A stretch of DNA of 64,000 nucleotides from Cobetia amphilecti (GTDB lineage Bacteria; Pseudomonadota; Gammaproteobacteria; Pseudomonadales; Halomonadaceae), in the NCBI RefSeq assembly GCF_030010415.1, contig NZ_JASCSA010000006.1. One strand, written 5' to 3'. Under the pieces are notes generated by a model. It was not told the DNA's origin and ran no database searches. It worked only from the letters and a program-made list of their open reading frames with translations. This document shows, one piece after another, positions 36,418 to 44,369 of the stretch (the stretch's first letter is position 1; each line of letters begins with the position of its first letter). The position numbers and the translations under genes are program-made.

Positions 36418-37611
36418 ATGTTCGAGCAGATTGCGCGTGTACCCGGGGATGCCATCCTCGGCCTGATCGAAGCCTTCAACAACGACACCAACCCGCAGAA
36501 GGTCGACCTCGGCGTGGGCGTCTATCGCGATGCCAACGGCAATACGCCGGTCATGCGTGCGGTCAAGCAGGCCGAGAACCGCCTGGTCGAGAATGAAGTC
36601 ACCAAGACCTACATCGGCTCCCACGGCGACCCGCGCTTCGGCAAGGTCGTGCTGCCGATGGTGCTGGGCGCCGAGTCGCCGGTGCTGGCCGCCAATCGCG
36701 CCAGCGCCACCCAGGCGCCCGGCGGTACCGGTGCCCTGCGTCTGGCTGCGGACTTCATCGCCAGCAACCTCAAGGGCCGCGACATCTGGCTGTCCACCCC
36801 GACCTGGCCGAACCACCTGGGCATCTTCGACGCCGCTGGCGTCACGCGCCACAACTACCCCTACGTCGACGAGAACAACCGCCTCGACTTCGACGGCATG
36901 CTGGCGACGCTCAAGACCATCCCGGAAGGTGACGTGGTGCTGCTGCACGCCTGCTGCCACAACCCGACCGGTTTCGATCTGAGCCGCGAGCAGTGGGACC
37001 AGGTGCTGGAAGTCGTCCAGGCGCGCAAGCTGCTGCCGCTGATCGACTTCGCCTACCAGGGCTTCGGTGACGGCCTGGAAGAAGACGCCTACGGCGTGCG
37101 CCTGCTGGCCGAGAATGTCGATGACGCCATCATCACCAGCTCCTGCTCCAAGAACTTCGGCATCTACTGCGAGCGCACCGGCTGCCTGATCCTGATCGCC
37201 AAGGACGAGGAGAGCATGCTCGACGTGCGCTCCCAGGCCGCGATCACCGCGCGCGAGAACTACTCCAATCCGCCGGCACATGGCGGTGCGGTGGTCATCG
37301 ACATCCTCGAGGACGACACCCTGCGTGGCGAGTGGAAAAGCGAGCTGACCGAGATGCGTGAGCGCATCAACGGCCTGCGTCGTGACTTCGTCGAGGCACT
37401 CAAGCCGTATGGTCTGGATGAGCAGTTCGCCTTCATTGCCGAACAGCGTGGCATGTTCTCCTACACCGGCCTTTCGCCGGAACAGGTCGATCGCCTGCGT
37501 GACGAGTTCGGCATCTACATGGTGCGCTCCGGGCGTGCCAACGTGGCTGGCTTCTCCACCGAGAACCTGCCCTACGTGGCCAAGGCCATCGCGACCGTCG
37601 TCAAGGGCTGA
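36418..37611 (+). CDS. phhC: Aromatic-amino-acid aminotransferase
   Basis: 397-residue class I PLP aminotransferase, starting 1 bp after phhB. It has LGVGVYRDANGNTPVM, the substrate-side GGTGALRLAADFI, the PLP-contacting CCHNPTGFDLS and DFAYQGFGDGLEEDA, and the Schiff-base lysine in SSCSKNFGIYCERTG, with VRSGRANVAGF near the C terminus for carboxylate binding. In this operon it converts tyrosine to 4-hydroxyphenylpyruvate, the Hpd substrate. By sequence it could also act on aspartate (tyrB/aspC type). Confidence 0.92.
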   Translation: MFEQIARVPGDAILGLIEAFNNDTNPQKVDLGVGVYRDANGNTPVMRAVKQAENRLVENEVTKTYIGSHGDPRFGKVVLPMVLGAESPVLAANRASATQAPGGTGALRLAADFIASNLKGRDIWLSTPTWPNHLGIFDAAGVTRHNYPYVDENNRLDFDGMLATLKTIPEGDVVLLHACCHNPTGFDLSREQWDQVLEVVQARKLLPLIDFAYQGFGDGLEEDAYGVRLLAENVDDAIITSSCSKNFGIYCERTGCLILIAKDEESMLDVRSQAAITARENYSNPPAHGGAVVIDILEDDTLRGEWKSELTEMRERINGLRRDFVEALKPYGLDEQFAFIAEQRGMFSYTGLSPEQVDRLRDEFGIYMVRSGRANVAGFSTENLPYVAKAIATVVKG

Positions 37612-37640
37612 GCCCGAGCGAGCGCTGTCGTGAAAGACAA

Positions 37641-37672
37641 GAAAAACCCCGCCAATCGGCGGGGTTTTTCTT
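37641..37672 (+). terminator. phhABC terminator
   Basis: GAAAAACCCCGCC pairs with GGCGGGGTTTTTC around a 4-nt loop, and the stem itself ends in a T-run. A textbook intrinsic terminator. Confidence 0.92.
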
Positions 37673-37676
37673 GAAT

Positions 37677-37712
37677 GGTCGGTTGTCCGGCCTGTTGTCT
37701 GGTCTGCTCTCT
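37677..37712. repeat. 12-bp tandem repeat, three copies
   Basis: GGTCGGTTGTCC, GGCCTGTTGTCT, GGTCTGCTCTCT, just beyond the phhABC terminator. Confidence 0.6.
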
Positions 37713-37748
37713 ACTCTGAGGCAAGGCTTCCGCCAGGCGCCTGCGCCA

Positions 37749-38975
37749 TCAGCCTTCCTCGTCCGCCAGCGGCAAGCGAGCAAGACTCGCCGCCACCTCC
37801 TCTTCGAGCAGACTGATCAGCAGGGCCTGTACCACGTGCAGCGACTCCCCTTCCTCGGCCGTCGGCAACTGCCACTTGAGCTCCAGATAGCGCTCGCTGC
37901 GCATCGAGAGCGGCAGGCCGATCAGGTCACCTCTGGCATCCTCGAGCACCTGCAGCGCCGACAGCGCATCAATGATGGTGGCGGCACTGCCCGTGCGTGC
38001 CAGACGCCCGGCGCTGGCCGGAGTGGCGACTTCCAGCAGACTCGCCGGTGTCACACGCTCACGCTTGAGCAGACCCCTAATCAAGCGCCCCTGACTGCTG
38101 GTTTCCGGCAGGTCGATGAAGGGCCGTTCATTGAGGCGCGCAAGGGTCAGCGGCTTGTCCAGCAACGGCCAGCGTGAGGGCCACAGCAGCATCAAGGGCA
38201 GCTTCAGCGCGGGCGGTGCCTCGGCTTGCGCCTCGTCACTGGCCTCTTCACTTGTCCCGCTGCGGGAAGCGGTCCCTTCGGCATTGTGCGCATCATCCTC
38301 GACGTCAAACGGCAACTCCGGCGTATCCCCCAGCTCGGGCATGACAGCCTTGGCGGTAGGCTTTGCCTCGTCGTCATCGCCTTCGATGAGTGTCGTCTCC
38401 TCGCGCGCACGCTGACGCAGGCTGGCCTTGAGCTCGCGGGCGCGTGCCGCCGCGGTCTTGGCACGCTTGCCGCCCTGTGGCTCCGGCGGAGCTTCCAGGC
38501 TCACCGCCATCGCGACCCGCCCCTCGCGGATGGCGAGATCATGCTGCGACACCTCGAGCACTTCCAGACTTGGCAGCCACTCACTCAAGGCTTCACTGGC
38601 CGCGATGCGTGTCAGCCAACCGGCACTGAAGGCTTCCAAGCCAGGCGTGACCGCCAGCACGAGACGCGGACGCTTGCCGCTGCCCGGCCCGAAGGCCAGT
38701 CGCCTGAGCTCGGATTGAGCGCTGAACATCCGGGCGAGTGATGGCGTCAGGCGCTCGGCTTCCGGGGTCGGCACCAGCTTGCCGCCCTCGCGCAGAAACA
38801 ACGAATAGCCCAGCGTCTGTTCGAGCTGTGCCAAGCCCCGCGAGACCACCGGCACGCTGATTCCCAGTTGCGCGGCACCGCCTTTCATCGAGCCACACTC
38901 GATCACCGCCCACAGCATTTCCAGCTGACGCAGCCGTATGCCGGGTTCACGGGTGCCTGTGTCTGACTGCGCCAT
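37749..38975 (-). CDS. LysR-type regulator with a large acidic insert
   Basis: 408 residues, about 100 longer than usual. The N-terminal helix-turn-helix is normal for the family (RLRQLEMLWAVIECGSMKGG then LGISVPVVSRGLAQLEQTLG, residues 15-65). The effector domain begins near residue 103 (PRLVLAVTPGLEAF). It is interrupted at about 165-256 by a segment rich in Ala, Arg, Glu and Asp (for example REETTLIEGDDDEAKP, TSEEASDEAQAEAPP) that looks disordered. It then resumes (LKLPLMLLWPSRWPLLDKP). Target and ligand are unknown. The ATG at 38975 has AAGGAG. The reading frame is intact. Confidence 0.85.
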   Translation of the reverse strand: MAQSDTGTREPGIRLRQLEMLWAVIECGSMKGGAAQLGISVPVVSRGLAQLEQTLGYSLFLREGGKLVPTPEAERLTPSLARMFSAQSELRRLAFGPGSGKRPRLVLAVTPGLEAFSAGWLTRIAASEALSEWLPSLEVLEVSQHDLAIREGRVAMAVSLEAPPEPQGGKRAKTAAARARELKASLRQRAREETTLIEGDDDEAKPTAKAVMPELGDTPELPFDVEDDAHNAEGTASRSGTSEEASDEAQAEAPPALKLPLMLLWPSRWPLLDKPLTLARLNERPFIDLPETSSQGRLIRGLLKRERVTPASLLEVATPASAGRLARTGSAATIIDALSALQVLEDARGDLIGLPLSMRSERYLELKWQLPTAEEGESLHVVQALLISLLEEEVAASLARLPLADEEG

Positions 38976-39115
38976 GGTGTTGCTCCTTGAAGGGTTCGTC
39001 CGCGATGCTCCGAGAGTCAGCGCTGGTCGCTGGCTCATTTAGCCTTACGCTAATCATGCTGGCGCCAAATGTCACGCTCAAGCTGCCTGCAGGACGTCAC
39101 GACCCCCTGAAACGA

Positions 39116-39149
39116 CACTCCCCCCGCTGATGAATCAGCGAGGGGAGTG
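39116..39149 (-). terminator. dadA-ridA operon terminator
   Basis: CACTCCCC-c-CGCTGAT pairs with ATCAGCG-a-GGGGAGTG around a 2-nt loop. The T-run on the minus side is short (TCGTTT). Confidence 0.7.
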
Positions 39150-39176
39150 AGAGACAAGGTATCGATTCGCGCCAGT

Positions 39177-39231
39177 CGTTCGTTCAGACCGGCCACTGGT
39201 TCAGAGCGGCCGCTCGTTCAGTCCGACAATC
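39177..39231. repeat. Degenerate 16-18-bp tandem repeat after ridA
   Basis: Units CGTTCAGACCGGCCACTG, GTTCAGAGCGGCCGCT and CGTTCAGTCCGACAAT, between the ridA stop codon and its terminator. Confidence 0.65.
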
Positions 39232-39240
39232 GACGAGCGA

Positions 39241-39624
39241 TCAGGAGAGTGCCAGTACACCTTCTGCTTCAAACAGCACGCCCTTGGGCAGCTCCTTGAC
39301 GCCGACGGCCGCGCGCGCCGGATACGGCTGGCTGAAGTACTGCTCCATCAGCGTGTTGACCACGGCGAAGTTGCTGAGATCGGTCAGGAACAGATTGACC
39401 TTGACCAGCTGATCCAGGCTGCCACCGGAGGCTTCACACACCGCCTTGAGATTGCGGAACACCTGGACTGCCTGGGCTTCAAAACCGCCTTCCACCACTT
39501 CCATGGTCGCCGGGTCCAGCGGGATCTGGCCGGACAGGAACACCAGATTACCCGTGCGCACCGCCTGGGAATACGGGCCGATGGCAGCCGGTGCGGACTC
39601 GGTAGAGATAATCTGCTTGGTCAT
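39241..39624 (-). CDS. ridA: RidA-family reactive intermediate/imine deaminase
   Basis: 127 residues with the family layout: SAPAAIGPYSQAVRTGNLVFLSG, the central SLDQLVKVNLFLTDLSNFAVVN, and the catalytic Arg in QPYPARAAVGVKELPKG. RidA hydrolyses enamine/imine intermediates released by PLP enzymes and amino-acid oxidases. The ATG at 39624 has AAGGAA; the in-frame ATG at 39642 adds six residues. It follows dadA, whose imino-acid product is its logical substrate. Confidence 0.93.
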   Translation of the reverse strand: MTKQIISTESAPAAIGPYSQAVRTGNLVFLSGQIPLDPATMEVVEGGFEAQAVQVFRNLKAVCEASGGSLDQLVKVNLFLTDLSNFAVVNTLMEQYFSQPYPARAAVGVKELPKGVLFEAEGVLALS

Positions 39625-39730
39625 GCGCAATTCCTTGTTCAATCAGTTGACGGAGAGACACTCGAAAAAAGACGACTACACGGCAGTACGCGCTGCCTGG
39701 CAGTCCCTGGCGCAGCCACTGACACTGATA

Positions 39731-39785
39731 CAGACACTGCTCTGAGTATCAGGTCACAGACACAGACACTGCTCTGAGCATCAGG
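39731..39785. repeat. 32-bp direct repeat spanning the dadA stop codon
   Basis: CAGACACTGCTCTGAG plus (T/C)ATCAGG occurs at 39731 and again at 39763, a period of 32 bp with one mismatch in 23. The dadA stop codon (39781-39783) lies inside the right-hand copy, so the left-hand copy repeats the gene's last bases downstream of its end. Confidence 0.85.
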
Positions 39786-41040
39786 CAGCGTAGCGACCAA
39801 GACTGAGACCGTTGGGATCGATGGTGGGCTTGCGACCATCCACCAGGTCCGCCAACAGACTCGCACTGCCGCAGCTCATGGTCCAGCCCAGGGTACCGTG
39901 TCCGGTGTTCAACCACAGATTGTCGTACTTGGTGCCACCGATGATCGGCGTGGAATCCGGCGTCATCGGACGCAGGCCGGCCCAGAATTCCGCCCGCGCA
40001 TAGTCACCGGCTTCCGGGAATACATCACGCACCACCATGTTGATGGTCGCACGGCGCTTCTCGATCAAGGAAAGATCGAACGAGGCCAGCTCGGCGGTGC
40101 CACCGACGCGGATACGGTCATCGAAGCGTGTCAGCGCGACCTTGAAGGTCTCGTCCATCACGGTGGACTGCGGCGCGGCATCGGCATTGATGATCGGCAC
40201 GGTCAGGCTGTAGCCCTTCACCGGATAGATCGGCAGATCCAGATCCAGATCCCGCGCCAGGAACGGCGAGTAGCTGCCCAGACACATCACGTAGCTGTCG
40301 GCCGTCATCTCGCCACGGTCGGTGATGACCTTCTCGATGCGGCTGCCGCTGCGCTGGATGCGCTGAATGGTGGTATTGAAGACGAAATTGACGCCCAGGG
40401 TGTCGCGGCAGTAATCCGCCAGCCGATTGGTGAACAGATGGCAATCGCCAGTCTGGTCATCCGGCAGGTGCAGGCCGGCGATGAACTTGCCCGGCACGCG
40501 GGTCAGTGCAGGCTCCACCGTGGCGCAGGCGTCGGCGTCCAGCAGCTGATGGCGCACGCCACAGCCCGCCAGCACCTTCATGTCGCTCTGCACGGCATCG
40601 ACCTGCGCCTGGGTACGAAACAGCTGCAACAGCCCCTTCTGGCGGTCTTCGTAGCGCAGTCCGGTCTCTTCGCGCAGGGCGTTGATGCAGGCGCGGCTGT
40701 ACTCGGAGACCCGTACCATGCGCTCCTTGTTGACGGCATAGCGGTCGGCGTTGCAGTTGGCGAACATCTTGACCATGAACTTGGCCATCTGCGGGTCCAT
40801 GCGCGGCTGGATCTTGAGCGGCGCATGCTCCTGGAACATCCACTTGACGGCTTTCTGCGGAATGCCCGGCGCCGCCCACGGCGAGGAGAAGCCGAAGGAG
40901 ACCTGACCGGCGTTGCCGTAGCTGGTTTCCATCGCCGGGCTGGCCTGACGGTCGACGACCGTGACCTCATGCCCCTGACGCGCCAGATAATAGGCACTGG
41001 TGACACCGACGACGCCGCTACCGAGTACAAGAATCTTCAT
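39781..41040 (-). CDS. dadA: D-amino acid dehydrogenase
   Basis: 419-residue FAD flavoprotein. It deaminates D-amino acids (classically D-alanine) to 2-oxo acids, passing electrons to the membrane respiratory chain. It has the FAD-binding MKILVLGSGVVGVTSAYYLA, ETSYGNAGQVSFGFSSPWAAPG, and the C-terminal GLRPMTPDSTPIIGG and WLNTGHGTLGWTMSCGSA. It is first of a dadA-ridA operon; there is no dadX racemase here. In other bacteria dad operons are controlled by Lrp and alanine; an AT-rich upstream region would suit that. Confidence 0.95.
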   Translation of the reverse strand: MKILVLGSGVVGVTSAYYLARQGHEVTVVDRQASPAMETSYGNAGQVSFGFSSPWAAPGIPQKAVKWMFQEHAPLKIQPRMDPQMAKFMVKMFANCNADRYAVNKERMVRVSEYSRACINALREETGLRYEDRQKGLLQLFRTQAQVDAVQSDMKVLAGCGVRHQLLDADACATVEPALTRVPGKFIAGLHLPDDQTGDCHLFTNRLADYCRDTLGVNFVFNTTIQRIQRSGSRIEKVITDRGEMTADSYVMCLGSYSPFLARDLDLDLPIYPVKGYSLTVPIINADAAPQSTVMDETFKVALTRFDDRIRVGGTAELASFDLSLIEKRRATINMVVRDVFPEAGDYARAEFWAGLRPMTPDSTPIIGGTKYDNLWLNTGHGTLGWTMSCGSASLLADLVDGRKPTIDPNGLSLGRYAA

Positions 41041-41450
41041 GTTGGCCTACCCCATGACTGCAAGCCGCGCCCCACGGCAAATGACAGGCGTATTCGCGCA
41101 CTCGGCAGCGAATAAAGACGATGAAGGCCAACACCGGTCGACAAGGCGACTCGCAGTGGCTTGGCCTGAATGCATCCAGTATAGAGGCCCAAACCACGGT
41201 TAATATTCTGTTATGAGACCCTATATCAGAAAATAAGCAGGTAAATTTCGCATCATGGCAGTGATAAAAAACAAAAAAGCGGCCATTTTTGGAATGGCCG
41301 CTTTCGGTGCTTCTCAGCGGGACTGCTGACGGGGCTTCTGGCAAGGTCTATTGGCAGGGCCTCCAGCAGGACCTTCCGGACAGAATCTTCTGAATGGCGC
41401 CTGACATCTCAAGGGAGCGCTCGTGCTGGACGCCATGAGGGTCCGGGCGA
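41041..41450. other. Region between dadA and the MATE gene
   Basis: 410 bp. The left part holds the dadA promoter, with a TATACT -10 (41178-41183 on the minus strand) but no good -35, and an AT-rich stretch (41190-41275) suited to an activator such as Lrp. The right part holds the MATE-gene terminator (41276-41304) and about 145 bp with no recognised feature. Confidence 0.45.
41276..41304 (-). terminator. MATE-gene terminator
   Basis: A 12-bp stem AAAGCGGCCATT/AATGGCCGCTTT with a 5-nt loop, followed on the minus strand by TTTGT. Confidence 0.8.
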
Positions 41451-42860
41451 TCAGGTCGTCGCGACATAGGCATGGCGACGCACTGACTTGCCACGGTCGC
41501 CCAGGGCCTGACGATAGACGCGCCATGCCGCCACACCCGCCAGCAGGTTGCCGATCGCCGAACCGATGGCGACACCGCGCAGCCCATCCAGATGTGCCCC
41601 CAGCCATACCGCCGGCATGAAGCAGATGAAGAGACGCACGAAGGACAACGCCGTGGCACGCAGCGGCCACCCCAGCGCGTTGGCAGCCGACACGACCAGC
41701 ATGCAGATACCGAGGAAGGAGTAGCTGGGCAACATCCACGGCAGCAGGACCGCCAGTGCCGCCGAGACCTCGTCACTGCCCACCAGCACATAGGCCAGCG
41801 GGGTCGCCAGCACTGCCGCGATGATGCCCAGCACCAGCTGCCAGATCACCACCACGCGGGCGGCCAGGTTCATCAGGCGGCGAATTTCCTGCCAACGGCC
41901 GGCGCCATAACAGCGCCCCAGCCACGGCGGCAGCGACATGGTCAGGGCCAGCACCACGATCAGCGAGAAGGTTTCCAGGCGTGAGGCGATCCCCCAGGCG
42001 GCCACCTCCGTCTGGCCCAGCCCCGCGACGATGGCGGTGACCAGCATCGCGGAGAGTGCCGGCATCATCTGGCACAGAATCGCGGGTATCGCGATTCCCG
42101 CCAGCTGGCGGCGCGAGGCCTGCCATTCGGCCCACAGGCCGCGATATTCCATCCAGTCACGGCGTGAGAGCTTGAATGCCGTGATGGCAAGCCCGGCCCC
42201 GAAGGAGAGTACGGTCGCCCAGGCAGCCCCCGCCAGACCGAAGCCGGGCAGCGGCCCCGCGCCGAAGATCAGCAGCGGGTCCAGCACCAGGTTGAAGACA
42301 CTGGTCAGCAGCATCATCTCGCCCGGCAGACGCGTGTCGCCGTGGGCGCGGAACAGGCTGTAGAGCACATAGGCCATGGCCCCCAGCCAGCTAGCGATCA
42401 GCGACGGGCCCCAGTAGACCTCGATCAGCGTCATTTCAGTGGCGTTGGCACCCAGCAACTCGAAGGCCGGAACCCTGATGACCCACAACAGCAGCATCAG
42501 CAGTGCCATCAACACACCGGACCCCAGCAGCACCACACCGCCCAGGCGCCGGGCACGCGCCTCATCCTCGGCGCCCAGGGTGCGCGAGACGATCGCGGCG
42601 ATCGCGATGCCCATGCCGACCTGCACCCCGATGATCAGAAAGGTCAGCGGGAAGGTGAAGGATTGCGCGGCCAGTGGCGCGGTGCCCAGGTGAGAAACGA
42701 AGGCGGCATCGACCAGGTTGAAGCCCAACAATCCCATGATGCCGAGTGTCATCGGCAAGGTGCTGCGCCACAGGCGTGACATCAGCTCACGCGTCGTCGG
42801 CGTTTCCGACGTTGGCGGGGTCGATGTTGCAGAGGCGTCGGTGGACATAGAAGAAGACAT
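41451..42860 (-). CDS. MATE-family multidrug/toxic-compound exporter
   Basis: 469 residues, 12 hydrophobic segments in two similar halves. MATE signatures are LPMTLGIMGLLGFNLVDAAF near residue 36, the ...GVQVGMGIAIAAIVSRTLGA stretch, and the corresponding second-half MMPALSAMLVTAIVAGLGQ. These are Na+- or H+-coupled exporters of cationic compounds; no substrate can be assigned. GGGAG lies before the ATG at 42860. It diverges from a LysR gene that may control it. Confidence 0.92.
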   Translation of the reverse strand: MSSSMSTDASATSTPPTSETPTTRELMSRLWRSTLPMTLGIMGLLGFNLVDAAFVSHLGTAPLAAQSFTFPLTFLIIGVQVGMGIAIAAIVSRTLGAEDEARARRLGGVVLLGSGVLMALLMLLLWVIRVPAFELLGANATEMTLIEVYWGPSLIASWLGAMAYVLYSLFRAHGDTRLPGEMMLLTSVFNLVLDPLLIFGAGPLPGFGLAGAAWATVLSFGAGLAITAFKLSRRDWMEYRGLWAEWQASRRQLAGIAIPAILCQMMPALSAMLVTAIVAGLGQTEVAAWGIASRLETFSLIVVLALTMSLPPWLGRCYGAGRWQEIRRLMNLAARVVVIWQLVLGIIAAVLATPLAYVLVGSDEVSAALAVLLPWMLPSYSFLGICMLVVSAANALGWPLRATALSFVRLFICFMPAVWLGAHLDGLRGVAIGSAIGNLLAGVAAWRVYRQALGDRGKSVRRHAYVATT

Positions 42861-43234
42861 GAACTCACTCCCAGCATGTCGAGCATGACTGGTTGGATGA
42901 AGGTATAAGGCGTCGGAACACTTCCGTGACGCTGGAGGGATGATTCTAGGGATTTCGCCGGACCCCAGATAGGCTCAGTGGGACATGTCTTTGATGCATT
43001 GTCGGCAACAGGAAGAGCGAGAAACGCGTTGATGCGTGGTATTAGAGGAAACAGTGACCGTGATAAACTCACCTTGTCAGGGATTTCCGTCACCTGGATT
43101 CGTGATGATGACCCATGCAATGTCACCGATTATCGACTGCTACCGAAGTTGGACCGTCGCTTTATATGCACTGACTGCCTCACGGATGGCTGGCAGAGTG
43201 TTCCCCTCCCCATGGCATCACGAGAGGTCAGACC
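42861..43234. other. Divergent region MATE/LysR
   Basis: 374 bp that must hold both promoters. A GTGA-N11-TCAC pair (43054-43072) has the spacing of a LysR-type site. No ORF is supported. Confidence 0.4.
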
Positions 43235-44197
43235 GTGGATAAAGCATCCCGTTTGTTGCTGTTTCTCGATGTGGTAGAAGCACAGAGTTTTTCCAAGGCG
43301 GCTGACCATCGTCAGGTCAACCGCTCGGTGGTCTCCAAGCAGATCAGCCGTCTGGAAGAAGAACTGCAGATTCGCCTGTTCAATCGCTCGACTCGCTCAC
43401 TGGCCCTGACGGATGCGGGGCGCGAGATCCATCAGCACGCACTGCGTCTGCGTGAAGTGCTGGAAGATACCGACGATGTGGCCGGCGCCTATCAGGATGG
43501 CCCGCGTGGCATCCTGAAGATCACCAGCCCGAGCCACTTCGGGCGCACCTATGTCGCCCAGGCCGTGCGTCTGTACATGGAGCGCTACCCGGACACCCAG
43601 GTGGAAGTGCGCCTGGAAGACCACCTGACCGACCTGATCGGCGGCGGTTATGACCTGGCCATTCGCATGTCGGAGCTGGAAGACTCCAACCTGATCGCGC
43701 GTCCGCTGGCTGCACACCGTCACCTGATCTGTGCCTCGCCGGCCTTCATCGAGCGTCACGGCATGCCCCAGACCCCTGCCGATCTGTCTGGCCTGCCGGC
43801 AGCGGTGTATTCGCGCGATGGCTTCATTCTTGATCGCCTGCGAGTCTGCACCGAGAGCGGTGTCGAGGAAAAGGTGGCGCTGGATTCGCGCCTCAAGGTC
43901 AACGATGCCGACGTGCTGATCGGCGCCATCAAGTCGGGCGCCTGCTATGGCATGGTGTCCGCGATCAACATCAAGGACGAGATCCTGAACGGCGAGCTGG
44001 TGCCGCTGTTGACCAACGTGCCGATGAAACCACTGCCTTCGATCCACCTGGTCTACCCGCACCGCCAGTACCTGCCGCAGAAGACGCGTCGCTTCAGCGA
44101 TTGCCTGCAGGAGGTCGTCGGCACGCCGCCCGTCTGGGAGCAACGCATTCCGGGCTTCGAGAACATGTACGGCTACGGTAGCGGTTGCAGCGAATGA
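43235..44197 (+). CDS. LysR-family transcriptional regulator (GTG start)
   Basis: 320 residues. The helix-turn-helix part (LLLFLDVVEAQSFSKAADHR then VNRSVVSKQISRLEEELQIR) precedes an effector domain with ILKITSPSHFGRTYVAQAV and RLEDHLTDLIGGGYDLAIRM, the pattern of the large CrgA/AaeR-like subgroup. Translation starts at GTG (43235), with GAGAGG seven bases upstream and no competing ATG. It may regulate the divergent MATE exporter; the true target is not known. Confidence 0.9.
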   Translation: MDKASRLLLFLDVVEAQSFSKAADHRQVNRSVVSKQISRLEEELQIRLFNRSTRSLALTDAGREIHQHALRLREVLEDTDDVAGAYQDGPRGILKITSPSHFGRTYVAQAVRLYMERYPDTQVEVRLEDHLTDLIGGGYDLAIRMSELEDSNLIARPLAAHRHLICASPAFIERHGMPQTPADLSGLPAAVYSRDGFILDRLRVCTESGVEEKVALDSRLKVNDADVLIGAIKSGACYGMVSAINIKDEILNGELVPLLTNVPMKPLPSIHLVYPHRQYLPQKTRRFSDCLQEVVGTPPVWEQRIPGFENMYGYGSGCSE

Positions 44198-44273
44198 GAC
44201 GTCGCCACGGCTCTCGAGTCTGAACGCAAGCCGCCACCTCCCGCGGCCACTGCCAGACTTGAATGCCCAGCAT

Positions 44274-44316
44274 GAAAACGCCCGCCATGCAGAGTCACTG
44301 CGTGGCGGGCGTTTTC
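44274..44316. terminator. Bidirectional terminator LysR/EAL gene
   Basis: GAAAACGCCCGCCA pairs with TGGCGGGCGTTTTC, with a smaller GCAG/CTGC stem in the loop. Both ends give U-runs, which suits the convergent genes. Confidence 0.9.
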
Positions 44317-44358
44317 ATTTCAGGCCCCTTTCATTTCAGCGCCCTTCATCAAGCGCCC
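44313..44358. repeat. 14-16-bp tandem repeat, three copies
   Basis: TTTCATTTCAGGCCCC, TTTCATTTCAGCGCCC and TTCATCAAGCGCCC, directly abutting the terminator and ending 12 bp before the EAL-gene stop codon. Confidence 0.75.
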
Positions 44359-44369
44359 TCCAAAAGTAC

